This document shows positions 26,083 to 35,032 of a stretch of DNA of 58,482 nucleotides, piece by piece. The position numbers and the translations under genes were made by a program. Origin of the DNA: Candidatus Hermodarchaeota archaeon (lineage in GTDB: Archaea > Asgardarchaeota > Hermodarchaeia > Hermodarchaeales > Hermodarchaeaceae); contig JAEOTB010000018.1 in NCBI GenBank assembly GCA_016840065.1, positions 1 to 58,482 of the forward strand, in the 5' to 3' direction. Numbering within the stretch: position 1 is the stretch's first letter; each line of letters begins with the position of its first letter. The notes under the pieces are model-generated. The model was not told the origin of the DNA. It worked only from the letters and a program-made list of their open reading frames with translations, and did not search any database.

Positions 26083-26493
26083 CTATCTAGGTTTGTACTG
26101 AAACGCGTTGGGGAGCAAATCTCTCAAATTCGAGCGTTGTATCTGGTTCGTACTGCCTACTGCTATAATTTCAAGCTCTGGGCTGAATTCGAATAGCACT
26201 TGTCGACAGGCACCACAAGGCATTGAAGGAGTCTGTTGATCCACAACGATGACGAGCTTCAAGAATTGCCTGTCACCATGACTTATTGCTGCATAGGCAG
26301 CGTTTCGTTCTGCGCAAACTGTTAGACCGAGAGAAGTGTTTTCAACGTTGCAGCCAGTGAATATCCGATTATCTGTGGTGAGTAAGGCTGCACCTACTCT
26401 AAAACCGGAGTAAGGCGCGTATGCATGCTGTAATGCATTGCGGGCTAACTCGGTGAGCTCTGTCTCCTTCTCTGTCAGTGTTTGAGGCGGCAT
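26083..26493 (-). CDS. cdd: Cytidine deaminase
   Basis: A 136-residue homotetrameric-type cytidine deaminase that converts cytidine to uridine. Zinc-site motifs are complete: TVCAERNAAYAAI (Cys and catalytic Glu) and SMPCGACRQVLFEF (two Cys). Substrate-binding GCNVENTSLGLT is present. The minus-strand TATA-like ATAAAAAAG lies at 26541-26550, with one copy of the TAAGACGGTTTT repeat between it and the expected start of transcription. Confidence 0.93.
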   Translation of the reverse strand: MPPQTLTEKETELTELARNALQHAYAPYSGFRVGAALLTTDNRIFTGCNVENTSLGLTVCAERNAAYAAISHGDRQFLKLVIVVDQQTPSMPCGACRQVLFEFSPELEIIAVGSTNQIQRSNLRDLLPNAFQYKPR

Positions 26494-26523
26494 AATGTCA
26501 TCACTCTATCGACTTTACAACTG

Positions 26524-26535
26524 TAAGACGGTTTT
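26524..26535 (+). repeat. 12-bp repeat TAAGACGGTTTT, copy 1
   Basis: Identical to 26652-26663. It lies just downstream of the cdd TATA element. The 330-bp region 26494-26824 otherwise contains only A/T-rich promoter sequence. Confidence 0.45.
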
Positions 26536-26651
26536 TTCAAGCTTTTTTATGGCTCAAAAGTTTTGTCAGTTAAACACAATAAAAGACTCCGACTGTATTA
26601 CCCAATATAAAAAAGAAGGGTTCTAGGACCGTTTCTCCGCTTTTCCTATTT

Positions 26652-26663
26652 TAAGACGGTTTT
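26652..26663 (+). repeat. 12-bp repeat TAAGACGGTTTT, copy 2
   Basis: Second exact copy, 128 bp from the first in the same divergent intergenic region. A copy with one mismatch, TAAAACGGTTTT, is at 40520-40531 in the mobA intergenic region. Confidence 0.45.
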
Positions 26664-26747
26664 GTTCCCTTTTTCGCCTCTAATGGGCTGTTAAAAGGAA
26701 AAAGCAAAATTCAAAAGAAAATAGAGTCGTATACTGAAAACAAAGGG

Positions 26748-26755
26748 TTTAAATA
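26748..26755 (+). promoter_or_regulatory. TATA box of the zinc-ribbon gene
   Basis: TTTAAATA lies 77 bp before the ATG at 26825. A second candidate, TATATAT, is near 26773. One of the two probably drives the zinc-ribbon gene. Confidence 0.35.
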
Positions 26756-26824
26756 CCTTCTTTTGCGAATCTATATATGTAAGCAACTAGATAATCTTTG
26801 AATAATAAAGGATGTGAAAATACA

Positions 26825-27007
26825 ATGGCAGTACTGGACTCTTGGGCGCAAACCTCAGAGACCGGGTCAACGACGGTGGCTATAGTGTGCTATGCTTGTC
26901 ACCACAAGAACATCCTAAGGAAACGCTTCTTCTTCTGGCTCAAGGCCAAGGGCAAGGAACACATTCTCTGCAGAAACTGTGGCAGACCGCTCTCCCTCGG
27001 CTCCTAA
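26825..27007 (+). CDS. Small zinc-ribbon protein
   Basis: A 60-residue protein from ATG 26825 (MAVLDSWAQ). Two CxxC knuckles, CYACHHKN and CRNCGRPLSLG, are 21 residues apart, forming a zinc ribbon, with a basic, aromatic linker (RKRFFFWLKAKGKEH). Such proteins bind nucleic acid or protein partners. The upstream AAAGGATGTGA resembles the site before the gene at 35743. Two paralogous YbjN-like genes follow on the same strand. Confidence 0.7.
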   Translation: MAVLDSWAQTSETGSTTVAIVCYACHHKNILRKRFFFWLKAKGKEHILCRNCGRPLSLGS

Positions 27008-27112
27008 GACAAGAGAGTTTTTTTCAAGCTGGAATCAACTGTGTTTGCTGCAAAACCTTTTTCTGAATCTAAACAACTCAGAGAAACACTTTATCATAAA
27101 AAGGGGACTCGT

Positions 27113-27574
27113 ATGTCTACAGTCATGGAAAAAGTCAAGGGTTATCTCGAGGCCATGCGTCTAACTTATGAGGTGCGGCCAGAAGGAGGAAAAATAGACC
27201 GATTCTACGTGAATTTTGTAGATCCTAAGGATAACAAATTCTCAGTTGTAATCGATCAGGTAGCGAATTGGTTAAGATTCTGGGCCTTAGTCCTTTCCCA
27301 CAAAAAAATAGGAGGCTCTGAAAAACAAATCGCGCTCAACACGACTCTCCTAAAGGCAAATGGTGATCTAGCTGAAGTGAAATACTTCATCACCCCTAAG
27401 GGAGACGTGGGAATCGTTGGTCATGAAGGATTGAAGGCTCTAACGGTCGACGGCTTCCGTCAAGAATTCGACGCAGTCTCCTTCGGCATATACTATTTCG
27501 TCACAAAAATAGCACCAAAACACAATCTGAGAATCGCCGAGATTCCCAAGGATCAGTTATCCATCTATAGTTAG
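27113..27574 (+). CDS. YbjN/type III chaperone-like protein, copy 1
   Basis: A 153-residue protein from ATG 27113, preceded by AAGGGGA. The pattern of an N-terminal helix, four strands, LLKANGDLAEVKYFITPKGDVGIVGHE and a C-terminal helix matches the fold shared by YbjN and type III secretion chaperones. It is a paralog of the next gene (same L-ANG-LAEVK, GHEGL-LT-DGF blocks). Specific role unknown; a small chaperone or adaptor is plausible. Confidence 0.65.
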   Translation: MSTVMEKVKGYLEAMRLTYEVRPEGGKIDRFYVNFVDPKDNKFSVVIDQVANWLRFWALVLSHKKIGGSEKQIALNTTLLKANGDLAEVKYFITPKGDVGIVGHEGLKALTVDGFRQEFDAVSFGIYYFVTKIAPKHNLRIAEIPKDQLSIYS

Positions 27575-27649
27575 CAAGTTCATAAGGGTCAGAAACCTTT
27601 TTCTGGTTAAAGAGAATTCACAAAGCAAGGCTCCCAAGGAGAAAAGAAA

Positions 27650-28078
27650 ATGAGTACAATAGACAAAATTGAAGAGTTTCTCAAACAGATGAATCTCATA
27701 TACAGTAAAGTTACCGAAGAGGACAGAATCATCCTACCCTATGAGATTAAAGATAGAAAGTTTGTCGTCATAATTGACAGGTCTGACAGATGGGTAAGAT
27801 TCCATACGAAAATTATGTCGAAAGACCAGTTAGGCAAAGTCGACATGCTGGCACTAACAAAGGAGCTACTAATCGCGAATGGTAATCTAGCTGAAGTCAA
27901 GTTTATACTCACTGGCGACGGCGACGTCGCGGTGGTGGGCCACGAGGGACTCGAAGTCCTAACCTTTGATGGGTTCAAACAGGAGTACAACGCGATTCCC
28001 TTCGCAATAAGTTATTTCATCGAAAATATCGCGCCTAAACTTGGTCTAGATGTACCTGGTTTAGATGTAGAGCAGTAG
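27650..28078 (+). CDS. YbjN/type III chaperone-like protein, copy 2
   Basis: A 142-residue paralog of the preceding gene with LLIANGNLAEVKFILTGDGDVAVVGHE and LTFDGFKQEYNAIPFAISYF. The ATG at 27650 follows AAGGAGA. The two copies differ throughout, so the duplication is old. They probably form a pair or heterodimer; this is inference. Confidence 0.65.
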   Translation: MSTIDKIEEFLKQMNLIYSKVTEEDRIILPYEIKDRKFVVIIDRSDRWVRFHTKIMSKDQLGKVDMLALTKELLIANGNLAEVKFILTGDGDVAVVGHEGLEVLTFDGFKQEYNAIPFAISYFIENIAPKLGLDVPGLDVEQ

Positions 28079-28163
28079 AGGATACAAGGATATCAAAATC
28101 TTTGGTCCTCCGCTCTCCTCATTTTTCAGAACGAGGGCTCACCGTAGATAGGAGTAGAGTGAC

Positions 28164-28925
28164 CTGCCAAACTTTGATGCTCTTCTCATCGATATGGACA
28201 ACACCTTGATTCTGTTTGATGAAGACAAGTTCCTGCTGGAGTATGCACGTCTAGCGGCTCCATACTTCTCTGATATCATCGATGAACATGCTTTCTTCCG
28301 GAAACTGCTAGCCTCTACGCAGCACATGATGAAGAACGATGGTAAAACAACAAATGTTGAAGCATTCACCAATCATTTTCTAGCAGATTTCTCCTCTCTC
28401 AGTTACGAAGAATGCTACACTCGCTTTGATCGATTCTATACTGAAGCCTTCCCAAAACTGAACTCTCTTATTAAACCAGCGACCACAGGTCGTCAACTCT
28501 TGCATCACGCGCTCGAAGCTGGACTGCAAGTTGCCATAGCAACAAACCCTATTTTCCCTAAAAGAGCTACAGTACACCGTCTCAGGTGGGCAAACGTCGC
28601 AGACTTGGATATCGCTCTAGTTACTGACGCTGAGAATATGAGCTACTGCAAGCCGAGACCAGAATATTATCAGAAGGTACTCGATATTCTAGGACGCCAG
28701 CCTCCTGATTGCCTGATGGTAGGCAATGACCCAGTTAGTGATATGAGCGCTTCTACACTTGGGATTAAAACATTTCTTGTCGAAAACGAAGAGGAGATAG
28801 CGCGGCTTGGTTTGGTTTCAGCACAGATTGGCGACCAAGCACGCGAAGTCGTTGACGAAACAAAGTTTCAAATAGATTGGCGCGGAACACTCAAAGACGT
28901 CGAGAAAGTACTATTACAAAGGTGA
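28164..28925 (+). CDS. HAD-superfamily hydrolase with an apparent CTG start
   Basis: HAD motif I is LLIDMDNTL, and its first Asp is the nucleophile. The first ATG in frame (28194) lies inside the motif and would remove that Asp. Upstream, the frame is open to a stop at 28155, and the only reasonable start is CTG 28164, after GGAG. This gives LPNFDALLIDMDNTL. Motif II is VAIATNP, and motif III/IV are KPRPEYYQKV and CLMVGNDPVSDMSAS. A phosphatase acting on a small metabolite is likely. The next HAD gene begins 6 bp after its stop. Confidence 0.82.
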   Translation: MPNFDALLIDMDNTLILFDEDKFLLEYARLAAPYFSDIIDEHAFFRKLLASTQHMMKNDGKTTNVEAFTNHFLADFSSLSYEECYTRFDRFYTEAFPKLNSLIKPATTGRQLLHHALEAGLQVAIATNPIFPKRATVHRLRWANVADLDIALVTDAENMSYCKPRPEYYQKVLDILGRQPPDCLMVGNDPVSDMSASTLGIKTFLVENEEEIARLGLVSAQIGDQAREVVDETKFQIDWRGTLKDVEKVLLQR

Positions 28926-28931
28926 AGGCTG

Positions 28932-29624
28932 TTGAGAGCAATGGTATCAGGCGTTCCAGTTAAAGCAGTGTTATTTGATGTCGATGGAGTAACAGTGGAA
29001 AGTGAGCTTCTCCATTGGACTACATTCAATGAAGTCCTTGCACAACTAGGTATCAAAATCACCCAAGAAGATTGGGAAAACCGATTCCTCGGTATGGGCT
29101 CTCTTGACATTATGGAAACACTGTTTTCCGAGAATAAGATAATCGGGGATCCTATTGAATGGGTAACTCTTCGCCGTCAACAATACCAGAAACGTGTAGC
29201 TGAAGGCGCGCTCAATCCCGTTCACGGGTTTCTTGACTTCTACTCGAGTGTTAAAGAAGTAGGGTTAGAAACTGCCTTTGTCAGTTCAGGTGACCCAAGT
29301 AATGTAGCAGCTGCTCTTCGTTCAATTGGGCTAGAAGGCGAAAAGCCAGTAATTGACTCAAGTCATGTACGCCACCTGAAACCCCATCCTGAAGCCTATC
29401 TACTAGCTGCACAACGCTTACAAGTTCCAGCTGCACGATGCCTCTCCTTTGAGGACTCCCCCGCCGGTATTCAAGCTGCCAAAGCTGCTCACATGCAGTG
29501 CATAGCAGTTGCTACTACTAGTTCCCCTAAGGCGCTTCGTGATGCTTCTCTTATCATCCCTGATTTCAGTGAGTGGACAATCACCAAACTGCTTCGTCGA
29601 ATTCGACGAAGAGCTTCACCCTAG
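28932..29624 (+). CDS. HAD-superfamily hydrolase, beta-phosphoglucomutase-like
   Basis: A 230-residue HAD protein with motif I VLFDVDGVTVESE, motif II FVSSGDP, HLKPHPEAYLLAA and CLSFEDSPAGIQAAKAA as motif IV. The alpha-helical cap between motifs I and II is of the beta-PGM class, which includes sugar-phosphate phosphatases and mutases. The TTG at 28932 lies 7 bp after GGTGA, which overlaps the stop of the previous gene, so both HAD genes form an operon; ATG 28941 is the alternative. Confidence 0.83.
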   Translation: MRAMVSGVPVKAVLFDVDGVTVESELLHWTTFNEVLAQLGIKITQEDWENRFLGMGSLDIMETLFSENKIIGDPIEWVTLRRQQYQKRVAEGALNPVHGFLDFYSSVKEVGLETAFVSSGDPSNVAAALRSIGLEGEKPVIDSSHVRHLKPHPEAYLLAAQRLQVPAARCLSFEDSPAGIQAAKAAHMQCIAVATTSSPKALRDASLIIPDFSEWTITKLLRRIRRRASP

Positions 29625-29640
29625 ATAAGTACTCATTAGG

Positions 29641-31047
29641 TTAGGTGCGCTTGTATCGCTTGATGCCCTTCAGACGACACACCTCGCGTACTAACATATC
29701 GAGGATGTACTCATCACTCTCAATCCCCTTCGGGGCATCGATAATCTTCCGTAATTGCAAGGGTATTCCGTCCATTCGATAAGCTGTCTGGATGCCTTCT
29801 GCCTCAATTCCAACATAAGCAGAGGGGATTACGATGTCTGAGATTTCAGTTGTTGCCGAACGCTTTGGATCAATTGTGATTAAAGGCACTTTCAGCATGT
29901 GTTTTACAGCTGCAGCTGGGAGAGAAGCAGCTGGGTCAGCGGCAACGATGAATACAGCATCGGTTCCACCCCTAGCTAGAACATCAACTGCGCTTGTCTC
30001 GCCAGGCATGTAGTAAGGAGCTCCTGTTTCTAGGCTGACTGAGAAGGGGAAACCGTAGGTCCAAGTACTGACGTGATTTGAACCATTGACATTGAAGTGA
30101 CCCCGCATAGGCATAATCACTGCCTTGGCATGATGATTGAGCTCTGCAGTGAGGTCAATTGCTTGTGTTATGTTGTGATCCTTTCCTTTGCTCTGAGTTA
30201 AGCCCAACCCGAAGAAGATTGCAACGAACTCTGCACTCTTCAGTGTTGCAACAAACTCTCGTACCTTTCGCATTGGAATGCCAGCTACTGATTCCCTTTG
30301 AATTTCTCGTCCACGAAGCATCGCACGAATTACAGCCATGAGTTCGTAATCCTCATTGGGATTGACTTGGATAAACTCTGTGACCTCATCTGAGAATCGT
30401 GTCGGTCGGACATCGATGTGATAGACCTTCCGTTCTCCTTCCTTGCGAAACATGCCTTCAATGAACTGAGAGTATCGGCGGGTATGGCGTGGGTGTGCTG
30501 CGACTGGATTGCAGCCCCAGTAGATTACTACATCAGCATAATTCTTGATTTTACCTAGGGTTGCGGTTCCGATGCCAGCGCGTTGAACTGCTTCAATTCC
30601 AGGACCATGACAAACCGATGATGTATTGTCTACAACGCCGCTACATACTTCAGCTAATTCCAGCGCCTTTACATTAGCCTCGTTTGAGGTGCTTGCAAGT
30701 CCATAAATTAGTGGGCGTCTTGCCTTGGCAAGGATTTTCGCCGCTTCTTTCACAGCCACTTCTAGTGAAACTTGACGCACCTCTGACTTGTCAGGGCCTG
30801 AGCGAAGTTCAGGTTTTAGGATACGGTGCTCATCGCGCAGTTTTAGGAACTTTGTGTGTCCAATGCGGCAAGCGTTCAACGCCTCAATGATTGTACCTTC
30901 TGGTACGCGTGGGAGGGGACCAGTAAGCGTAATCGCTACCTGTATATCATCACAAAGCGCTCCACAGAAAACACACACAACGTTTTTGACGATACGAGCA
31001 CGGGGAGTCGCGAGTATACCTGCAGTTTCTGTCGGATCAGTAGTCAT
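29641..31047 (-). CDS. fwdB: Formylmethanofuran dehydrogenase subunit B (Mo/W catalytic)
   Basis: FwdB is the molybdopterin subunit that reduces CO2 to formate in the Fwd complex. The 468-residue chain has an N-terminal 4Fe-4S site in VVCVFCGALCDDI with a later ACRIGH, and VDNTSSVCHGPGIEAVQ, whose Cys ligates Mo or W. Further molybdopterin-fold blocks are VVIYWGCNPVAAHPRH, PMRGHFNVNGSNHV and IDPKRSATTEISDIVIPSA. No selenocysteine is needed. It lies 12 bp behind fwdD and ends a unit that includes two nucleotidyltransferases and a winged-helix regulator. The N-terminus is about 20 residues longer than needed for the cluster motif. Confidence 0.94.
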   Translation of the reverse strand: MTTDPTETAGILATPRARIVKNVVCVFCGALCDDIQVAITLTGPLPRVPEGTIIEALNACRIGHTKFLKLRDEHRILKPELRSGPDKSEVRQVSLEVAVKEAAKILAKARRPLIYGLASTSNEANVKALELAEVCSGVVDNTSSVCHGPGIEAVQRAGIGTATLGKIKNYADVVIYWGCNPVAAHPRHTRRYSQFIEGMFRKEGERKVYHIDVRPTRFSDEVTEFIQVNPNEDYELMAVIRAMLRGREIQRESVAGIPMRKVREFVATLKSAEFVAIFFGLGLTQSKGKDHNITQAIDLTAELNHHAKAVIMPMRGHFNVNGSNHVSTWTYGFPFSVSLETGAPYYMPGETSAVDVLARGGTDAVFIVAADPAASLPAAAVKHMLKVPLITIDPKRSATTEISDIVIPSAYVGIEAEGIQTAYRMDGIPLQLRKIIDAPKGIESDEYILDMLVREVCRLKGIKRYKRT

Positions 31048-31059
31048 AGCACAATTCCT

Positions 31060-31458
31060 CTATTTTGTAGTTGCTCGAAGCTCAGCAAATAGTTCTTGGA
31101 GAGTAAGCACCTGCTTGCCTGGTGCAGGACTGATTGTTGCCTTAAGCCCTTTCATTGTTGGCATACCGGTGCTGTCCGTTTCAGCACCAATAAGGAGATT
31201 GGCCCATGGACCGTATGGGATAAAGGCTATGCCAGGGCTTGGTCTGGGAGCGACAACTGCTTTTAATATGACGTTGCCATGCTCTGTTTTGACTTCCACA
31301 GTATCTCCAGCTTCTACTCCTATTTTCTCAATATCAGAAGGGTCGAGTCGAACCTGTGTTGTTGACTCGAAATAAACGTCGCTGAGCTTTCCGAGTTCAA
31401 GACCAACTCCTTGTCTTCTAGTTCGACCTGTGAGTAAAATAACTTCCAAGCTAGGCAT
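31060..31458 (-). CDS. fwdD: Formylmethanofuran dehydrogenase subunit D
   Basis: FwdD supplies the molydopterin dinucleotide-binding domain that completes the FwdB active site. From ATG 31458 (132 residues) it reads MPSLEVILLTGRTRRQGVGLELGK, here given in full only as its start; then DPSDIEKIGVEAGDTVEVKT and IPYGPWANLLIGAETDSTGMP. This ATG follows AGGAGT by about 10 bp, whereas an in-frame TTG at 31518 has no such site. Its stop is 12 bp from fwdB. Confidence 0.92.
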   Translation of the reverse strand: MPSLEVILLTGRTRRQGVGLELGKLSDVYFESTTQVRLDPSDIEKIGVEAGDTVEVKTEHGNVILKAVVAPRPSPGIAFIPYGPWANLLIGAETDSTGMPTMKGLKATISPAPGKQVLTLQELFAELRATTK

Positions 31459-31521
31459 GCAATATACTACTCCTGATAGCATTCGTTTAGCGTCTACCTC
31501 AATAAATCTCTTGCTCAAGTA

Positions 31522-32553
31522 TTAGAGGGTTACAATCCATCCTTTTGTGGTGATAGTGCCGATAACAACCTGGTGTCGTAAAAGTTGTCCCTCTTTATCT
31601 TTCACCTCTTCTAGTATCCCGTGAACTCGTACTCTATCGCCTTGACTTGCACACCCGGCGAAAATCCCTTCGAAAGATTCAACTCGGTTGATCAATGGTA
31701 GCTTCTGGGGTCCTTTGATGATTCTTACGTCATCAATACCGAAAATTACTGGTGCAAACAAGCTTTCACTATCATCTGTGATGGTGGCCAAGAGTTCTAC
31801 AGGTTCTAGAGCAGTGTAGTACTCTTCTCCATATATGCTAGTATTTTCATCATCTGTTCTAGTGGGGTGAAGGTGGAAGGGTGTGCCGTCGATACGGCCT
31901 CTAAGCCAGTGTGGGCAGACTATCTGGTCTTTGTATTTTTCAGGAATCCCAAGAAGTTGAGCTCTCTGGCGCTGCCATCTCTTTATCGCCTTAGAGGAGT
32001 GAGGTTCCAATTCACCCTCATATATTGAATCAGTTGATTCACGAATTCTTCGAGCATAAACGTCACTAAGGACTGTCATGTTAATGTCAGAATATCGTGG
32101 ATTATGAGTTCCCAGCAGAATCGAACCAGTTACGCCAAACTTACTAGCTGGTACACCCGTTGACTCTGAGAACTGGTCTACTAGGCGGATTGTTTTTGCC
32201 TCCAAAGAATCCTTTGCTCCCTCTAGCATTTCAAGAAGCCGTTCTTCTGGAATATAATAGCGAGTAACGCGTTTTCGTGGAACCAAGGGAAGCTCAATTC
32301 CGCGCACATCGCAGAATGATAGGTAGTCAGGATGGTTCTCGCGAAGCCAGCTGGTACCAGCTTGAATTTTTGCTGCGCTGTAAAGGTGAATCATTCTCTG
32401 ATAGCGAATACCTTTTCGTTTCCATTTCCCTTCCTGCCCAGGTCGATACTTGAGGTACACAGTATACTTGTCAGGTGGATGAAGGTACCCAACCACACAG
32501 AAAATCAATCCTTCTGAGGTCTCGACGAAATCTTTGTCCTTAGGCTTTCGCAT
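31522..32553 (-). CDS. Nucleotidyltransferase-like protein with a degenerate active site
   Basis: A 343-residue paralog of the next upstream gene. The polymerase-beta-type motif reads GVTGSILLGTHNPRYSDINM: the GS and first Asp are kept, but the second catalytic Asp is Asn. The N-terminal domain (DFVETSEGLIFCVVGYLHPPDKYTVYLKYRP) and the C-terminal nucleic-acid-like beta domain (FAPVIFGIDDVRI, GDRVRVHGILEEVKDK) are conserved between the two. It begins immediately after the stop of its partner (TAGATG) and lies 63 bp before fwdD. Probably a regulatory or binding partner of the intact copy. Confidence 0.75.
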   Translation of the reverse strand: MRKPKDKDFVETSEGLIFCVVGYLHPPDKYTVYLKYRPGQEGKWKRKGIRYQRMIHLYSAAKIQAGTSWLRENHPDYLSFCDVRGIELPLVPRKRVTRYYIPEERLLEMLEGAKDSLEAKTIRLVDQFSESTGVPASKFGVTGSILLGTHNPRYSDINMTVLSDVYARRIRESTDSIYEGELEPHSSKAIKRWQRQRAQLLGIPEKYKDQIVCPHWLRGRIDGTPFHLHPTRTDDENTSIYGEEYYTALEPVELLATITDDSESLFAPVIFGIDDVRIIKGPQKLPLINRVESFEGIFAGCASQGDRVRVHGILEEVKDKEGQLLRHQVVIGTITTKGWIVTL

Positions 32554-33576
32554 CTACACTAACCGCTCCGGGATAAGAAGGTCTTGTGGATTACCGCCAA
32601 GTATGAACCTGGTCCACTGCTCATTCTTTGTAATCACTTCCTCTAAAGCTCCCCTGACAATGGCTATATCCCCTCTTTGGACCTGTTCGCTGAATCGACC
32701 CCTGAAGCTCACAATTTCTTTTACCCTTTTAGCACGAAGTATGCTTACTTCTCGTATTTTGTAACAGCAAGGTGTAAACAACCCTTCTGAGTGGTCTGTG
32801 ATGTGGACTCGCGCTCTGGCATATCCGATTTGTCGATAACAGCGTTCACCGTACTCTTCGTCAACCTCATCCCAATCTAAGACAGCGCGAATGAAATAGT
32901 GTCTCCCGTTGAATGTGCCATGCATTGCCTTTGCTCGGTCGATCTCTAGTGCCTCCTCAAAGGTAATGCCACTGTTCTTCCATCGCAGATTGAAAATCGG
33001 CTGATAGGTGTCTTGGGTATATTCTTTGATTCGATGTTTTTGTGTTTGATGAATCCGCTGTAAAGCTGCCTGAACTGCTAGGGCAGGATGGCGGCCATAA
33101 ACAATGAGGTCGATATCCGAGTCAGCTTCGTGTAAGGCCACCAGAATGCTTCCAGATATCCCCAGCGCAGTCATTTCGATGTCTGCTTCTTTTTGGATTA
33201 TTCTAGCAAGATTGACAGCATCTTCTTGTAGAGCGTCTCTTTTCCCTTGATTCTCGAGTTGTTCTAACACCTCAATGGGCTTGTATACTTGGCTAATTGA
33301 TGATAAGGGAATTCCTTGAAGCATTAGTCCAAATATAGGGTCTTCGTACAGGAACTGAGGATAGTTTTTACGCAGAATATCAAATCGCTCATCAATGTTG
33401 TAGACTTTTCCGTAGGTGCGCCCTGCTCGTATACGAGAACCAGTTTCAAGGGGATAATATCGTAAAAAAGCAACAACTCGGTCTAGTGGGTGGACCAATC
33501 CCTTCACATCGAAAATGAGCCCTTCCAGTGTCTCAATGAAATCACCTTCACGGGCAGTTCGATTTGACATATCCAT
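32554..33576 (-). CDS. Polymerase-beta-type nucleotidyltransferase in the fwdDB unit
   Basis: A 340-residue protein with the intact motif GISGSILVALHEADSDIDLIVYG, that is GS followed by DxD for metal and nucleotide binding. The N-terminal domain (FIETLEGLIFDVKGLVHPLDR) and the C-terminal beta domain (LFTPCCYKIREVSILR, GDIAIVRGALEEVI) are shared with the degenerate copy downstream. The target (RNA, protein or cofactor) cannot be read from sequence. Its position between a regulator and fwdDB suggests a link to the formylmethanofuran dehydrogenase. An ATG at 33570 is an equally good start. Confidence 0.78.
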   Translation of the reverse strand: MDMSNRTAREGDFIETLEGLIFDVKGLVHPLDRVVAFLRYYPLETGSRIRAGRTYGKVYNIDERFDILRKNYPQFLYEDPIFGLMLQGIPLSSISQVYKPIEVLEQLENQGKRDALQEDAVNLARIIQKEADIEMTALGISGSILVALHEADSDIDLIVYGRHPALAVQAALQRIHQTQKHRIKEYTQDTYQPIFNLRWKNSGITFEEALEIDRAKAMHGTFNGRHYFIRAVLDWDEVDEEYGERCYRQIGYARARVHITDHSEGLFTPCCYKIREVSILRAKRVKEIVSFRGRFSEQVQRGDIAIVRGALEEVITKNEQWTRFILGGNPQDLLIPERLV

Positions 33577-33601
33577 AACCGTAAGTGAAAAATGAACTGG
33601 T

Positions 33602-35032
33602 CTATTTTAATCCCAGTGATGGTAGTAGGAACTCCTCTTCACGCCAACTCCAATAACTACCATTCCACTTCTTTACGATCCGAACCATGCTTCTTGAACC
33701 TTTGCCCTTGTATTGCTGAATCTGTATTACTTCTTGAATTCCCTTCTCTCTTTGTAGCGAGGATAGAAGATGGATAATTGCGCCTAGACATTGACTCGAA
33801 GCTTTTACTCCTATCAAGCAGCCAATATCAGAGGTGGAGGTGAAGACATATGGCATCTGTGAAGCGGCTACGATAAGTAGCTCTGCGATTTTAGGGTCGC
33901 ACCGGATGGCAAAAGTAAGGAAGACAGTCAATAAAGGTGATGCAAAAGTTATGTAAGGTAAAACGGATTTTTCTTGAAGTAGTTTGTTTTTTCTTGTAGA
34001 GACTGTAGTCCGTGGTCTCCTAATTCCAACTTTTGCGAGGCGTGTCATCAGGTTATTTGTTCGAGCTCGTCCATCAGTTGCAAGAAATATTGCTAGATAA
34101 AAGTCCAACTGATCGAACTTTCTCATCTGGGTGTTATGTAGACCTCTAGGCTTTGGTAGTATCTCCCAATTTTCTTTAACGAAATCAATCAATCCAAGTG
34201 TTGTGACATCTCCTTCTATGAGCCAGTCACCCGTTTCGAAATCAAAAGAATCAAAATTGATGGACATATAATTCGCAGTTATATCGTGTATTTGTGTTTC
34301 ATCAAAAAATACATCTTTTAACTTTGTGACCTGTCTTTGAAAAAATCGAAGTGGTCTTGTCTGGTCTGGAATCATAAATGAGGCAAAACCCCGTTGATAT
34401 GAAGCGTCAAAGACTACTGTTTTAATATATGCTGACATCTCCTCTTCGAATAAACTTTCTAGCTTGGGCGTAGCTTCTACTCTTCTTGTTTTGAAACATA
34501 CAACGAAATGCCGCAACCTGAAACGGTGCGAATCCACGAAATGAGTAAATCGAAGCCCTATTTTTTCCTCTAAATCTTTTATTTGGTTTCGCACGGTAGG
34601 TGGACTAACCTCTAACTGTTTAGCTAATTGTAGTGCTGAGTATTCAGGCTGCTTGTATAACAACGAGAGCAGAGCAATCTCTCTACCGTTTAAGGGTTCG
34701 GCGTGTAGAGGAAATAACCCATATATTATGTCCCGTCTTAGTTTTTCGTAGGATGTAATATTGAATCTAATCACAATTCGTAATCGCCTAACTATAGAGT
34801 TGTGTGTACGTTGACGGGGAATAGCAACTAGACCATTTATCCGCGGGTGTTCCTCCAAGCTAAGTTCGGCCTGGGTGAGTGGTATTCTCAGGACGCGTTT
34901 CACATAAACTGCCATGTTGTCAAGTAGGAGGACAATCTCACTCCGTTCTCTTCTTGAAGTAATACTTCTGTCAATTCTGGTCTTGAGGAGTTCGATTAGG
35001 TGCAGCGCTTCTGGTTGTGTCTTCGAATACAT
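33602..35032 (-). CDS. Winged-helix regulator, paralog A (upstream of fwdDB)
   Basis: A 476-residue protein in three parts: an N-terminal helical region, a winged helix around residues 125-180 (REIALLSLLYKQPEYSALQLAKQLEVSPPTVRNQI-type spacing, shown in short form as LAKQLEVSPPTVRNQIKDL), and a long C-terminal region of unknown fold with SFDFETGDWLIEGD. It aligns along its length with 39016..40419 (for example QTRPLRFFQRQVTKLKDVFFDE beside DQPKGRRMFDQHIKALKDEF). The ATG at 35032 is preferred over the TTG at 35041. It is 25 bp upstream of the nucleotidyltransferases and faces a leader region. The effector may bind the C-terminal part. Confidence 0.72.
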   Translation of the reverse strand: MYSKTQPEALHLIELLKTRIDRSITSRRERSEIVLLLDNMAVYVKRVLRIPLTQAELSLEEHPRINGLVAIPRQRTHNSIVRRLRIVIRFNITSYEKLRRDIIYGLFPLHAEPLNGREIALLSLLYKQPEYSALQLAKQLEVSPPTVRNQIKDLEEKIGLRFTHFVDSHRFRLRHFVVCFKTRRVEATPKLESLFEEEMSAYIKTVVFDASYQRGFASFMIPDQTRPLRFFQRQVTKLKDVFFDETQIHDITANYMSINFDSFDFETGDWLIEGDVTTLGLIDFVKENWEILPKPRGLHNTQMRKFDQLDFYLAIFLATDGRARTNNLMTRLAKVGIRRPRTTVSTRKNKLLQEKSVLPYITFASPLLTVFLTFAIRCDPKIAELLIVAASQMPYVFTSTSDIGCLIGVKASSQCLGAIIHLLSSLQREKGIQEVIQIQQYKGKGSRSMVRIVKKWNGSYWSWREEEFLLPSLGLK

